A stretch of DNA of 64,000 nucleotides from JAPLUA01 sp964625855 (GCA_964625855.1 CAZVFC010000043.1:18778-82777), one strand, 5' to 3'. Positions 52,235-61,332 are shown, counted from the first letter of the stretch. Made by a program: numbers and translations. Notes: generated by a model from the sequence alone, not told the origin.

Positions 52235-53152
52235 ATGACTGTCGCGACCCATACGTGTCCACTTTGCGGAGCCGCCGCCGCGAAGGGTGTCCCGATTGGG
52301 GGCGCGCTTTGCACGATTTTTGCCTGCCCGGGCTGCCGGGTCGAATTCGCCCGCTATTCACCTCGCTCTGGAACGCCGGCTCACCCGGGATCGGATCATT
52401 TTCGAGGACTGAACCTGGAGCAGTACGAACGTTCGGTCCGCTCCACCAGGGAGCGTTCCTACAACGCTTTGTTTGCTCGTTTAAAGCCCGAGGTCGGCGC
52501 GGGCAGATGGTTGGATGTGGGGTGCTCCTACGGCTGGCTGCTGAGTCGGGCACAACGAGAGGGATTCGAAGCATTCGGTGTTGAGCCATCGCCCTCGGCG
52601 GCTGCGGCAGCCCGGAATAATGGCTTGACCGTCTCGGTCGGGACGTTCCCGGACCAGAAGGGCAGTGGCGCCCCCTACAGCGTGGTGAGCTTCATGGACG
52701 TGCTGGAGCATATGCCCGATCCCGCGCAGGTGCTCCTGCGCTGCCGGGACATTCTGTTGCCGACGGGGATGCTGTTGATTCAGGTGCCGGATCGAACCTG
52801 CGTCTTGTATATGTTGGCCAGGTTCCTGCGCCGTGTCGGCGCGGGCGATTTTGCCTTGCGGCGTCTTTGGCTGGCCGAATTTGCCTTTCCCCACTTGTTC
52901 TATTTCAACCGCGCTTCTATCATCCGCCTGCTGGAACGCTCTGGGTTCGCGATCGTGGATGCCTACCGGGCGCCCATTGGTGATCCCCGGGAAGCATTCA
53001 ATCGCGTGAACTATGCGCAGGATGGAGCGACCTGTGCTTCCGCCGTCGTCGCCGCCGCCGTTGCCGGGATCAACTTGCTCGACATTCTTTGGCGGCATGG
53101 CGGCTTGCTGGTCGTCATGGCGCGGATGCGGCCCGGCGCTGCGCCCAGGTGA
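52235..53152 (+). CDS. Class I SAM methyltransferase with zinc ribbon
   Basis: The 305-residue protein begins with a CPLCG...CPGC zinc ribbon, then the SAM fold: LDVGCSYGWLLSRAQREGFE, FGVEPSPSAAAAARN, FMDVLEHMPDPAQVLLRCRD and ILLPTGMLLIQVPD. It resembles sugar- or lipid-modifying methyltransferases in polysaccharide loci. It lies on its own on the + strand, close to the DUF2304 gene. No repeat insertion is seen. Confidence 0.85.
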   Translation: MTVATHTCPLCGAAAAKGVPIGGALCTIFACPGCRVEFARYSPRSGTPAHPGSDHFRGLNLEQYERSVRSTRERSYNALFARLKPEVGAGRWLDVGCSYGWLLSRAQREGFEAFGVEPSPSAAAAARNNGLTVSVGTFPDQKGSGAPYSVVSFMDVLEHMPDPAQVLLRCRDILLPTGMLLIQVPDRTCVLYMLARFLRRVGAGDFALRRLWLAEFAFPHLFYFNRASIIRLLERSGFAIVDAYRAPIGDPREAFNRVNYAQDGATCASAVVAAAVAGINLLDILWRHGGLLVVMARMRPGAAPR

Positions 53153-53265
53153 TGGGCGGCGTCGGAATCACAGCCCCCATTCGGGCCGGCAAAGGGCGGG
53201 CTGGCCGGGAACCGGCTGTGGGGCAGGCTGAGAAGGCCTGCGTGAATTGTTAGAGGACATGACTT

Positions 53266-53634
53266 ATGGAACGAATTCAGATTCTTGCCATCGCGGCGAG
53301 CTTTGCCTTCTTATTTAGCGTCCTGGTGCAGATCAAGAAGGGCAAGCTGCGCGAAGAATACGCCATCGTTTGGGTCCTCTCCACCGGCGCGCTCGTGGTG
53401 CTGTCCTTTTGGCGGGACGGGCTGGATCGGCTGGGGGGGCTATTCGGGGTGTATGAGCCGTTGAACCTGATCTTTACCGGGGCGATTTTCACGATTCTGA
53501 TTTACCTGCTGCACCTGTCTGTTGCCGTCTCCCGGCTTCAGCTTCAGAACAAGACCCTGGCGCAAGAATTGGTCCTGCTGCGGCAGAAAACTGAACAGCA
53601 GCCCCGAACCCCGGCGCGTGATCCGGCTGCGTAG
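53266..53634 (+). CDS. DUF2304 membrane protein
   Basis: The 122-residue protein has three hydrophobic segments (QILAIAASFAFLFSVLVQI; AIVWVLSTGALVVLSFW; LIFTGAIFTILIYLLHL) and a C-terminal coiled tail (LQLQNKTLAQELVLLRQK). This fits DUF2304, a small protein usually beside glycosyltransferase genes. It has a purine-rich ribosome binding site (AGAGGA). The role is unknown; it may assist a polysaccharide membrane enzyme. Confidence 0.82.
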   Translation: MERIQILAIAASFAFLFSVLVQIKKGKLREEYAIVWVLSTGALVVLSFWRDGLDRLGGLFGVYEPLNLIFTGAIFTILIYLLHLSVAVSRLQLQNKTLAQELVLLRQKTEQQPRTPARDPAA

Positions 53635-53784
53635 TGCCCCCAGGACACGCCGGCCCACCTTTCGGGGCCTGGTCCCGCCTTCGCCGCCTCGGGCTTCCTT
53701 GTCGCGTGGGGCATTCACCGTCGGCCTCGGGGGAAGCCGGCGTGGGCGGTCGGTGGGTGATTGCCAGGGCGCGGCTCGATCCGG

Positions 53785-54921
53785 TCAAGGTGCCAGGTCA
53801 CGCGCGTTGCCGGTGTTTCGCCCATTGCCTCGGAATTTCGGCCAGGCCGACTGGGCCAGCGGCTGGTTGCCTCGCAACGCGGTGAAACCTTCACCCCCTT
53901 CAACGCTTCCATGGTCGGGCACATAGAGGGTTCCGGTCGGCCCGACCGCCGGAGAGCCGTAACGAAAACCCCAAAGGTAATAGGACCAGCGCAACTTGTG
54001 ATCCGGGTCCCGGTTGGAGAGAACTCCGTAATAGGAGAGAAAGCAAACCGAGGAATCGGCCAGCGCCACAGCCGAGGCTTCCAGCGGACCTTCCTCGCGT
54101 AGTTCCCACCCCTTTTTGCCGTCGGGAGTGATCGCCCACCAGGACGCGTTAACTGCCACATAGATCAAACCGTCCCGCGCGATGATCGGGGAGGATTCGG
54201 TGATGCCGCCGGTACGCAGGCGCCACTGCAAGCGGCCGTCCAGGCCCGCCGCATAGCAGCAGCCGTCCACCGACGTGAAGTAAACGCCCCGGTCTTCGTC
54301 CAGCGCCGGGGAGGAGATAATCGGGCCGCCGGTGGCCAGCTCCCACTTCTTCCGCCCGTCCGCGCTCACCGCGTAAAACTTCTTGTCGTGCGACCCAAAG
54401 TAAATGGTGTCGTCGGCTCCAATCGCCGGGGAGGAGACGACCGGGCCTTGGGTCGGGAATTGCCACTTCTTCGATCCGTCCGGGTTCAGGGCGTAGAGAT
54501 TCCCGTCCCAGGAACCGAAATAAACCGTGCCATCCCGCGCCAGCGCGGGTGAGGAGTCAACCCAGGCCCCGGTGAGATATTCCCACCGCTTCTTTCCGTC
54601 GGCCCGGACGGCGTAGAATCGGCGGTCGCGGCTGCCGAAATAGACGGTGCTATCGAGGCCGACGGCCGGGGCGGACTTGATTTCGCTGCGAGCCCGAAAG
54701 ACCCACTTCCGGGACCCGTCCGGTGTGACCGCCCACAGCTTGCCGCCCCGGGTGCCGAAGTAGATCGTACCGTCCGTGCCTACCGCCGGGGTGCAGTCGG
54801 TGGCTTCACGGATGTTCAGCGACCATTCACTGGTGATACCGTCGGCCAGGCCGAGCGCGGACGGCCAGGCCAGGCCCAGCGCCCAGGCGAGGCAACGGAG
54901 GAGGCGGCGAACCGGCGGCAT
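53785..54921 (-). CDS. Exported PQQ-type beta-propeller protein
   Basis: From the ATG read at 54921 the protein has 378 residues with a signal peptide (LAWALGLAWPSALGLADG). Seven or so blades repeat the pattern S-P-A-[LIV]-x4-GT-[IV]-YFG, for example YFGTRGGKLWAVTPDG, YFGSRDRRFYAVRADG and YFGSWDGNLYALNPDG. This is the PQQ/BamB-like propeller without clear PQQ-binding residues, so it probably acts in protein or polysaccharide binding. It is upstream-divergent to nothing here and runs with the genes for DUF5989, SxtJ and carbamoyltransferase. Confidence 0.85.
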   Translation of the reverse strand: MPPVRRLLRCLAWALGLAWPSALGLADGITSEWSLNIREATDCTPAVGTDGTIYFGTRGGKLWAVTPDGSRKWVFRARSEIKSAPAVGLDSTVYFGSRDRRFYAVRADGKKRWEYLTGAWVDSSPALARDGTVYFGSWDGNLYALNPDGSKKWQFPTQGPVVSSPAIGADDTIYFGSHDKKFYAVSADGRKKWELATGGPIISSPALDEDRGVYFTSVDGCCYAAGLDGRLQWRLRTGGITESSPIIARDGLIYVAVNASWWAITPDGKKGWELREEGPLEASAVALADSSVCFLSYYGVLSNRDPDHKLRWSYYLWGFRYGSPAVGPTGTLYVPDHGSVEGGEGFTALRGNQPLAQSAWPKFRGNGRNTGNARDLAP

Positions 54922-54944
54922 GGATGACGGGAGCGATTGGGGCG

Positions 54945-55145
54945 CTAGAACAGGGTGTAGATAAACGGTGCCAGCCCGCTGCCGGAGAGGACCACCAGCA
55001 TTCCGAACAACACCAGCATGATCAGGATCGGTAGCAGCCACCATTTCTTGTTCTGGGCCAGGAAGCCCCATAGTTCACGGAGCAATCCGACGCGCGGCTG
55101 TTCGCTGGCGGCTTTCTCAAAGTCGTTTTGCTGCGGCTCTTTCAT
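54945..55145 (-). CDS. DUF5989 small membrane protein
   Basis: The 66-residue protein has a soluble N-terminus ending PRVGLLRELWGFLAQNKKWW and one membrane segment (LPILIMLVLFGMLVVLSG), the DUF5989 layout. Such proteins follow SxtJ-like and carbamoyltransferase genes in many polysaccharide loci, as here. The function is unknown. It is 29 bp after the SxtJ gene. Confidence 0.82.
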   Translation of the reverse strand: MKEPQQNDFEKAASEQPRVGLLRELWGFLAQNKKWWLLPILIMLVLFGMLVVLSGSGLAPFIYTLF

Positions 55146-55174
55146 ACGCTTTAATTCCTATCGGCGGTGCCTGC

Positions 55175-55600
55175 CTAGTACTGTCGAAAATAGCTGCGCA
55201 CATCCTGCGGCGTGTGTTTGGGCAGCCAAAAAGTGGCCCCCGCCACCGGCCGCTTGCGGCCCAGCAGATCCCGGCCCCGCAGCCGGAACAGCAGAGCCAC
55301 CGGCGTGATCAGCCCGTAGAACATTAGTAGCAGCATCAGCAGGGAAATCAACCAGCCGATGGGAAACGCCGCCACCATCCAACCGACGAAGAGCCAGCGC
55401 ACCGCCTGCGGCCGGATTAGCCCCAGCAGGCCGATCACCAGGGCCATGCCCATCAAGGCTAATCCAAGCGGGATACGGTCGCGCCCAAGGTATTGATAGG
55501 CCCCCAGGGCCAGGAAGAAGACGAGCCACGCCGCGGCAAACTGCCGCAGCACTTTGGCCGAGGGCCGGATGGGAAGGTCAGACCAGGTCATGGGGCTCAA
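55175..55600 (-). CDS. SxtJ-family membrane protein
   Basis: The 141-residue protein has four hydrophobic segments and the C-terminal WLPKHTPQDVRSYFRQY, which resembles SxtJ-like proteins encoded beside carbamoyltransferases. Its start overlaps the carbamoyltransferase stop by 4 bp. ATG 55591 (MTWSDLPI) is an alternative start. The likely role is support of the carbamoyltransferase at the membrane; this is inference from constant gene order. Confidence 0.8.
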   Translation of the reverse strand: MSPMTWSDLPIRPSAKVLRQFAAAWLVFFLALGAYQYLGRDRIPLGLALMGMALVIGLLGLIRPQAVRWLFVGWMVAAFPIGWLISLLMLLLMFYGLITPVALLFRLRGRDLLGRKRPVAGATFWLPKHTPQDVRSYFRQY

Positions 55601-57471
55601 TCCAGCTCGAATTGGGCCAGGTACTTCTCCCGCTCGGCGGCGGCGACCGCGCGGTTCATCTGCTCTTTACGCAGGACGAAGTCCTCGAGCACCAGCGCGT
55701 CCATGTCCGTGGCCAGGAAACAGCGGTAGGCCTCCTCCGGGGCGCACACGATCGGCTCGCCCCGCACGTTAAAACTGGTGTTGACGATCACCGGGCAGCC
55801 GGTCAACTGTTCGAACCGCTTCAGGAGGCGGTAGAAGCGTCCGTGCCGTTTCGCGTCCACAGTCTGCACGCGCGCGCTGTAATCCACGTGCGTAATGGCC
55901 GGCACCGTGGAACGGACGACGTTGACCCGGTGGCGCAAATCCGGCGCCGCATTCATCTTCTCGCGTTCGCCCTCCGACAGGGTGACCCGATGCTGTTCCA
56001 GGACGGGCGCCACCAGCAGCATGTAGGGGCTTTCCTGGCCGGGCCGCAAGCCGAAGTAGTCACTCGCCCTCTCTTGCAGGACGCACGGCGCGAAGGGCCG
56101 GAAGCTCTCGCGGAACTTGATCTTGAGGTTCATGGCGGCTTGCATGGCCGGGTTCCGCGCGTCGCCGATGATGCTGCGCGCCCCGAGCGCCCGCGGTCCG
56201 AACTCCATCCGGCCGTGGAACCAGCCGACGATCTTTCCATCGGCCATCAACCGGGCGACCGCCTCCAGGAGGTCGTCTTCGTCGTCAAATCGTTGGTGTG
56301 GAACGGTGTTGTCGGCCAGGAAACGCGCGACCTGGTCGTTGGAAAAGCGCGGCCCCAGGAAGCTGCCGTTCTGACAGTCGTGACCATTGGCCTGGCGTGG
56401 CCGGTCCATCAAGTGGTGCCAGACGAACATAGCCGCTCCGAGCGCTCCGCCGGCGTCGCCGGCGGCGGGCTGAATCCAGAGATTCTCGAACGGCCCCTCG
56501 CGGAGCAGCAGGCCGTTGGCGACGCAATTGAGCGCGACGCCGCCCGCCAGCACGAGGTTGTTCAGCCCGGTCTGCCGGTGCGCCTCCCGGGCCATGCGCA
56601 GCATGATTTCCTCCGTCACTTTCTGAACGCTCGCCGCCAGGTCCATGTGCCGCTGCTCCAGCATCGTTTCCGGGCGGCGGGGTGGTCCGCCGAACAGGTC
56701 GTGGAAGCGGCCGCTGGTCATGGTGAGCCCCTGGCAGTAATTGAAATACCCCATGTCCATCCAGAAACTGCCGTCGGGCCGCAGCAAGACCAGGTGCTTA
56801 AGGATGAGGTCCTGGTAAACCGGCCGTCCGTAGGGCGCCAGCCCCATCAGTTTGTATTCGCCGCTGTTGACCTTGAAGCCGCAGTAGTAGGTGAACGCCG
56901 AGTAAAGCAGGCCCAGCGAATGCGGAAACTGCAACTGCCGCAGCAAGCGCACCTTGTTGCCTTCCCCCACTCCGATGGTGGCCGTGCTCCACTCCCCCAC
57001 GCCGTCAATCGTCAGGATGGCAGCGCGGTCGAAGGGGCTCGGAAGAAAGGCGCTCGCGGCGTGGCTTTCGTGGTGGTCGGTGAAGACCAACCGCGCCCGC
57101 CGGGCGGCGTGGAACCTCTGGCGCAGGGTGCGCCGCATATAGAGCTTGTCTTTGAGCCAGAGCGGCATTGCCAGCCGGAAGCTCTTGAATCCCGCCGGCG
57201 CGTAGGCCAGGTAGGTTTCCAACAACCGGTCGAACTTGGTCAGCGGCTTATCGTAAAAGGCGATGTAATCCAGCGCCTCCGGCTCGATCCCCCCCTCCCG
57301 GAGACAGTAGGCGATCGCCTGGGCCGGGAAGCCGGGATCGTGCTTTCTGCGGGTGAACCTCTCCTCCTGCGCCGCAGCTACAATGCCTCCATTCACGATC
57401 AACGCGGCGGCGCTGTCGTGGTAGAAAGCTGAGATGCCCAGAATAGCTGCCACACGATCTGCAAAGTCCAT
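55597..57471 (-). CDS. Carbamoyltransferase (NodU/CmcH family)
   Basis: From the ATG read at 57471 the protein has 624 residues. It starts AAILGISAFYHDSAAALI, has the metal-binding FTDHHESHAASAFLPSPFD, then LAGGVALNCVANG, AAGDAGGALGAAM and MEFGPRALGARSIIGD, all typical of the family. It transfers a carbamoyl group from carbamoyl phosphate, via carbamoyl-AMP, to a hydroxyl of the polysaccharide or other product. The SxtJ and DUF5989 genes follow with overlap, forming the usual unit. Longer upstream reading to 57762 is not conserved-looking. Confidence 0.9.
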   Translation of the reverse strand: MDFADRVAAILGISAFYHDSAAALIVNGGIVAAAQEERFTRRKHDPGFPAQAIAYCLREGGIEPEALDYIAFYDKPLTKFDRLLETYLAYAPAGFKSFRLAMPLWLKDKLYMRRTLRQRFHAARRARLVFTDHHESHAASAFLPSPFDRAAILTIDGVGEWSTATIGVGEGNKVRLLRQLQFPHSLGLLYSAFTYYCGFKVNSGEYKLMGLAPYGRPVYQDLILKHLVLLRPDGSFWMDMGYFNYCQGLTMTSGRFHDLFGGPPRRPETMLEQRHMDLAASVQKVTEEIMLRMAREAHRQTGLNNLVLAGGVALNCVANGLLLREGPFENLWIQPAAGDAGGALGAAMFVWHHLMDRPRQANGHDCQNGSFLGPRFSNDQVARFLADNTVPHQRFDDEDDLLEAVARLMADGKIVGWFHGRMEFGPRALGARSIIGDARNPAMQAAMNLKIKFRESFRPFAPCVLQERASDYFGLRPGQESPYMLLVAPVLEQHRVTLSEGEREKMNAAPDLRHRVNVVRSTVPAITHVDYSARVQTVDAKRHGRFYRLLKRFEQLTGCPVIVNTSFNVRGEPIVCAPEEAYRCFLATDMDALVLEDFVLRKEQMNRAVAAAEREKYLAQFELD

Positions 57472-57602
57472 AATCAATAACGGCTGGCCCGCGCATTGTA
57501 AAGCAGGTTCGAGTTCAGCCCATCCTGGCGCAAGCGCTGCATCCAACGCGCAATTGCAGGCCCGGCGTTCGGATTGACCTGGCCTGGCACAGAACCATCG
57601 AG

Positions 57603-57905
57603 ATGCCCGGGGCGTGTGTTTGGCGCACCTGCCCGCCCGGTTCGTCCGCCGCCCAACGGCTCCGGTCCATTGACTGGTTCCAGTTCGAGAAGCTGGTCGC
57701 CGCCGTCTATCGCAAGCTCGGCTACACCGTAACCAGACGCGGCGGCGCCAAGGCAGAAGCACACCAGGGCGGTGCGGCGAAGAGCAGCCTGCATAAGGTA
57801 TGCAGGCTTAGGCACTTGCAGATGCGCACGCAATCCCCTGGCAGGCAAACCTGTAGTCGGGCTCGCCCACCCCACCTCGCAACGGACGGGTCCCGGAGTG
57901 CCTAG
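57603..57905 (+). pseudogene. Fragment of an Mrr-like restriction endonuclease
   Basis: Within this frame, about 57651-57770 reads LRSIDWFQFEKLVAAVYRKL followed by GYTVTRRGGAKAE. This is the start of the Mrr/restriction-endonuclease-like nuclease domain, but it stops before the catalytic D-(E/Q)-x-K part (normally GGIDL...). The rest of the frame has no similarity I recognise. It is a truncated remnant, next to the palindrome at 57915. Confidence 0.6.
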
Positions 57906-57914
57906 AGAGGTACC

Positions 57915-57983
57915 AGACACGTACGAGACAGGACATGGCTTAATAGAAATCCTATTAAGCCATGTCCTGTCTCGTACGTGTCT
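57915..57983. repeat. Perfect 32 bp inverted repeat with 5 bp loop
   Basis: The arm 57915-57946 (AGACACGTACGAGACAGGAC and on to TAATAG) is fully complementary to 57952-57983, with loop AAATC. Both strands read open (for example SHVLSRTCL). No T-run follows. A 69 bp palindrome this perfect is unlikely to be old; it may be a mobile palindromic repeat or protein-binding site. The rest of 57472-58237 holds nothing recognised apart from the nuclease fragment. Confidence 0.9.
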
Positions 57984-58237
57984 ATGCCCTGGCTACCGCA
58001 CGGCCTGTCAGAGCAAAGGCTGCTGGCCCGGCTCCGGGAACGGCCGGGGCCTGGAGGGGGCGCGGGGCAACGCGGACCGAACGCCACTCAGCAGACACCG
58101 GCACGGGCGCTTCGGGCGCCTTTTCCAGGGATTGCCAAATCCCTTCCGCCGCTGTAAAACTCCAGTACAGGCGTCACAGGAACCGGGGGTTCTGGACCCG
58201 ATTGCGGCGCTCGTAACGAAACCGAAAGTGTAAAACT

Positions 58238-59614
58238 ATGAATCCAGGTATCTCACGACGTGAATTTATCAAACGCAGTTCGGTCGCCAGTGGCACCGCA
58301 GTGATCGCGGCCGGCACGGCTGGTTCGCTCCTGGCGGAGATCAGCGGCGATGCTTCCACCCCGGCCTTGCTCGGCGGCGCCAAAGCCCACAAGACATCCT
58401 GGCCCGCCTGGCCGGCCTGGGATCCCGCCAATGACAGCGAGATTATCAAGGTGCTGCACGCCGGCGTCTGGTCGCGCAGCAAATTGGTGAAGCAATTCGA
58501 GGAGAAATGGGCCGAGAAGATGGGCGCCAAGTATTGCCTCGCCGTCGTAAACGGCACCAACGCGCTCAGCGCCTCTTTCATGGTGATGGACCTGAACCCG
58601 GGCGACGAGGTCATTTGCGCGCCCTACACCTTCAGCGCCAGCGTCGTGGGCATCCTTTACAAGGGCGCAATGCCCGTGTTCGCCGACATTGACCCGATGA
58701 CGTATCAGATGGATCCGGCAAAGATGGAAGCCAAGATTACCCCGCGGACGAAAGCGATTCTGCCGGTTCACATTTGCGGGTATGCGTCGGACATGGAGCG
58801 CATCATGGCGATCGCTCGGAAACACAACTTGAAAGTGGTCGAGGATGTCTGCCAGGCGCACATGACGGCCATCAACGGCAAGAACCTGGGCACCTACGGC
58901 ACCACCGGCTGCTTCAGCTTCCAAACGTCCAAGGTGATGCCGATCGGCGAAGGCGGCGCCATTATCACCGACGATGCGGCCCTATACGACAAGTTGTATT
59001 CGTATCACAATTACGGGTATAAGACGACGATCGCCCCGGGCTCGTACGACAACATCCATTCCTACATTCTCAGCAACAAGATCCGCATGGCGGAGTACCA
59101 GGCGGCCATCGGCTTGGCCCAGTTGAAGAAGCTGGACGAGCAAATGCAAATTCGCAATGAGAACGCGGCTTATCTAACCCCCAAGCTTGCGGCCATCCCG
59201 GGCATCACGCCCGTGAAGCCGTATCCCGGTGTCACGCGCCTCTCCTACTACATGTATCCGTTCATTTACAATGAAGCGGAGTTCAACGGCCTGCCGCGCG
59301 CCCAGTTCCTCAAAGCGCTCTCGGCCGAAGGAATCCCGGCTAGCACCGGTTATCCGAAATGCCCGCTCTACACGCAGGGATTCCTGCGCCAGACCTTCCA
59401 AAGCGAGCTGTACAAGAAGTTCTACACCAGCCAGGAACTCGATTGGGATGGCTACCAGGCCAGGAACGAGTGCCCCGGCCTCATGAAGACCTTCGACACT
59501 TCCGTCTGGCTCAGCAGCACCGGAATGCTGTTGGGTACCAAGCCCGACATGGACGACGTGGCGCGCGCAGTGGAGAAGATCCACCAGAACTCCGCCAAGC
59601 TGAAAGCCGTCTAA
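58238..59614 (+). CDS. DegT/DnrJ/EryC1/StrS aminotransferase with Tat signal
   Basis: The 458-residue protein has a twin-arginine start (SRREFIKRSSVASGTAVIAA) before the PLP fold: YCLAVVNGTNALSASFMVMD, VVEDVCQAHMTA and SFQTSKVMPIGEGGAII, where the lysine (about K232) is in the PLP-binding position. Family members transaminate keto-sugars in the cytoplasm. A Tat signal implies export with the cofactor bound. Its substrate is unknown. It follows the palindrome and is not tightly linked to the carbamoyltransferase operon. Confidence 0.88.
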   Translation: MNPGISRREFIKRSSVASGTAVIAAGTAGSLLAEISGDASTPALLGGAKAHKTSWPAWPAWDPANDSEIIKVLHAGVWSRSKLVKQFEEKWAEKMGAKYCLAVVNGTNALSASFMVMDLNPGDEVICAPYTFSASVVGILYKGAMPVFADIDPMTYQMDPAKMEAKITPRTKAILPVHICGYASDMERIMAIARKHNLKVVEDVCQAHMTAINGKNLGTYGTTGCFSFQTSKVMPIGEGGAIITDDAALYDKLYSYHNYGYKTTIAPGSYDNIHSYILSNKIRMAEYQAAIGLAQLKKLDEQMQIRNENAAYLTPKLAAIPGITPVKPYPGVTRLSYYMYPFIYNEAEFNGLPRAQFLKALSAEGIPASTGYPKCPLYTQGFLRQTFQSELYKKFYTSQELDWDGYQARNECPGLMKTFDTSVWLSSTGMLLGTKPDMDDVARAVEKIHQNSAKLKAV

Positions 59615-59671
59615 AGCACCACGCTGGAACAAATGCTCGCCAAAGACCGCGCCCGACGTTAGATTCCGTGT

Positions 59672-59914
59672 ATGAGCAAAGCTGAGATTCTGGCGGAACT
59701 GCCCAAGCTCAAGACCGAGGAATTGGCTGAAATCCAAGCCAGGATCGAGGAACTTGCCGTGTATGGCCCTGATGGCTGGCTGGTTGACGACGAGTTGACT
59801 GATGCCGAGAAGCGGATGATTGAGGCGCGGCTGGACGATGCGGAGAAGCATCCTGAGAAGTCCATTGCTTGGGTGGAAGCCGAGGCGCGGCTCAAGGCCC
59901 GCTTCGGCGAGTGA
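59672..59914 (+). CDS. Antitoxin of a ParE-type module
   Basis: The 80-residue acidic protein (LPKLKTEELAEIQARIEELA and LTDAEKRMIEARLDDAEKHP) resembles addiction-module antitoxins of the short-helix type. It overlaps the toxin gene by 4 bp (GTGA). It should bind the toxin through its C-terminal helix. No DNA-binding motif is sure. Confidence 0.75.
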   Translation: MSKAEILAELPKLKTEELAEIQARIEELAVYGPDGWLVDDELTDAEKRMIEARLDDAEKHPEKSIAWVEAEARLKARFGE

Positions 59915-60213
59915 GCTATCAGCTCGACATTCGCCCTGACGCCCTCGCCGATATCGAGGCCGCCGGAGTTTGGTACGAGGAACAACAACCGGGCTTGGGT
60001 GCTGATTTCTCCCGCACCCTGCGCCAGGCGATCAATACCCTGGCCGCCAAGCCCCTGATCTACCGCATCCGTGAGCGCCGCCGGGGTGTCCGCTGGTTTC
60101 TGCCGCCGCGGTTTCCCTATAGAATTGTTTACCGGGTGAAGGGTGAGCGGATCACGGTCCTCGCCGTCATCCACGCCGCTCGCCACGACCGCGAATGGAA
60201 GTGCCGCCTTTGA
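59911..60213 (+). CDS. RelE/ParE-family toxin
   Basis: From GTG 59911 the protein has 100 residues: SYQLDIRPDALADIEAAGVW, then GADFSRTLRQAINTLAAKP, and the C-terminal strand FPYRIVYRVKGERITVLAVIHAARHDREW. It is the full-length counterpart of the decayed toxin at 4259-4374, ending with the usual basic R-x-x-x-W. It would poison gyrase or cut mRNA, depending on subgroup. It appears intact. Confidence 0.82.
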   Translation: MSYQLDIRPDALADIEAAGVWYEEQQPGLGADFSRTLRQAINTLAAKPLIYRIRERRRGVRWFLPPRFPYRIVYRVKGERITVLAVIHAARHDREWKCRL

Positions 60214-60322
60214 AGCCGAGCCCTGCGTTAGCCCTTGGGCGTTAGCCTTCAGCCTTTAGCGTCTAGCCTGTGCCCGAAACCACTGGTCCCGGTAAAACCG
60301 ACTAGGGCAATCAGGCCGGGGA

Positions 60323-60604
60323 ATGCCTCCGGGAGTGCCAATGGTGAAAACTGACACCGGCATGCTGTTCGCGGAGGTGGACTTTTCTTCCGTGCTGTCG
60401 CAACTGGATCAGGCCTGGACGGACGTCAAGACGGCCAAGCCGTTTGCGGTCTGCCCGATCTGTCAGGGGCAGGTACCGGACAAGTGCACCCTGTGCCGCG
60501 GCCGGGGCGTCATTTCCGAGCAGGGGTGGAACACCTGCGTGGCGCGGGAGGACAAGGAGTTCCGCGTGAAGGCGAAAGAAGCAAGCACGGAGGGACGCAG
60601 ATGA
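60323..60604 (+). CDS. Small protein with two zinc-binding CxxC motifs
   Basis: The 93-residue protein has CPICQGQVPDKCTLCRGRGV, a DnaJ-like zinc-binding pattern, after a helix (LSQLDQAWTDVKTAKPF). Similar CxxC-GRG segments end phage or plasmid ParB-like proteins; here it stands alone. ATG 60323 or 60341 may be the start. The function is unknown; the C-terminus runs into repeat-like sequence. Confidence 0.55.
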   Translation: MPPGVPMVKTDTGMLFAEVDFSSVLSQLDQAWTDVKTAKPFAVCPICQGQVPDKCTLCRGRGVISEQGWNTCVAREDKEFRVKAKEASTEGRR

Positions 60605-60643
60605 ACACGGATTCGTCTAACGCAGAGATGCCACGGGGCGGGC

Positions 60644-61318
60644 CTAATGCGCTTGGGTGTTGGTGGTCGCAGGAGCGGGGGGCGCTCCAACCAGGACAGA
60701 AAACCTTGGATCGCGGGCGTATTGCGCGACGATCTGCATGGCTTGCGGGGAGTTGGTGAAGGCGACGAGCCAACCAAAGGCACGGAAGTTCTGAGGCTGC
60801 GGGTTGGTGGCAACCATGATCAAAGATGGGATTGCGTCTGCGCCGATGTAGCCGAGGCAATCCACCGCGCGAACTGCGGGACCGGAGGAGCGACTCATGG
60901 CGATTTGAGTGAGTTGTGGGATAGCCGGCGCACCTTGCGAACCCAAAGCCTGAAAAACCTCCATGGCGTCGGTTGCCCGGGCATCTTGGTTCCATTTCTT
61001 GTCGAGGAGGTACTCCAGCACAGGCCGCGGCGTGGCGCTCCCAGGGAGAATGTCGAAGAGCTTCTGCGCAAAGCAGCGATTGGCGTCGAAAGATATGTGA
61101 CGGGCGAGTCCGGGAAGATCACTCGTGCCGAGGGCACGAAGCGCCTCGCGGTATTCCGCTTCCGAGGGCCTTGTCGCCCGCTCCAGGCGAGAGACCGCGA
61201 ACCATTGTGCCAACGTGCGCCCGTGGTACTTCGGTTCGTTGTTGCGAAACCACGCCCAGCAGACTCCCATTGCGAGCAGCGCGCTCGCGAGAAGAATGCG
61301 TGTTCGGCGTGTGAGCAT
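60644..61318 (-). CDS. Membrane-anchored HEAT-like protein
   Basis: The 224-residue protein has an N-terminal membrane segment (RTRILLASALLAMGVCWAWF), a conserved-looking YHGRTLAQWFAVSRLE segment and HEAT-like helices (ALGSQGAPAIPQLTQIAMSR; CLGYIGADAIPSLIMVATNP). This layout is common in Verrucomicrobiota. The product is probably periplasmic and anchored. No enzymatic motif is seen. Confidence 0.7.
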   Translation of the reverse strand: MLTRRTRILLASALLAMGVCWAWFRNNEPKYHGRTLAQWFAVSRLERATRPSEAEYREALRALGTSDLPGLARHISFDANRCFAQKLFDILPGSATPRPVLEYLLDKKWNQDARATDAMEVFQALGSQGAPAIPQLTQIAMSRSSGPAVRAVDCLGYIGADAIPSLIMVATNPQPQNFRAFGWLVAFTNSPQAMQIVAQYARDPRFSVLVGAPPAPATTNTQAH

Positions 61319-61332
61319 GAGCGGAGGATTGC

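Noticed and set aside
55612..57432. A 606-residue + strand frame opposite the carbamoyltransferase.
   Set aside because: It is the antisense shadow of a clearly conserved gene in G+C-rich DNA.
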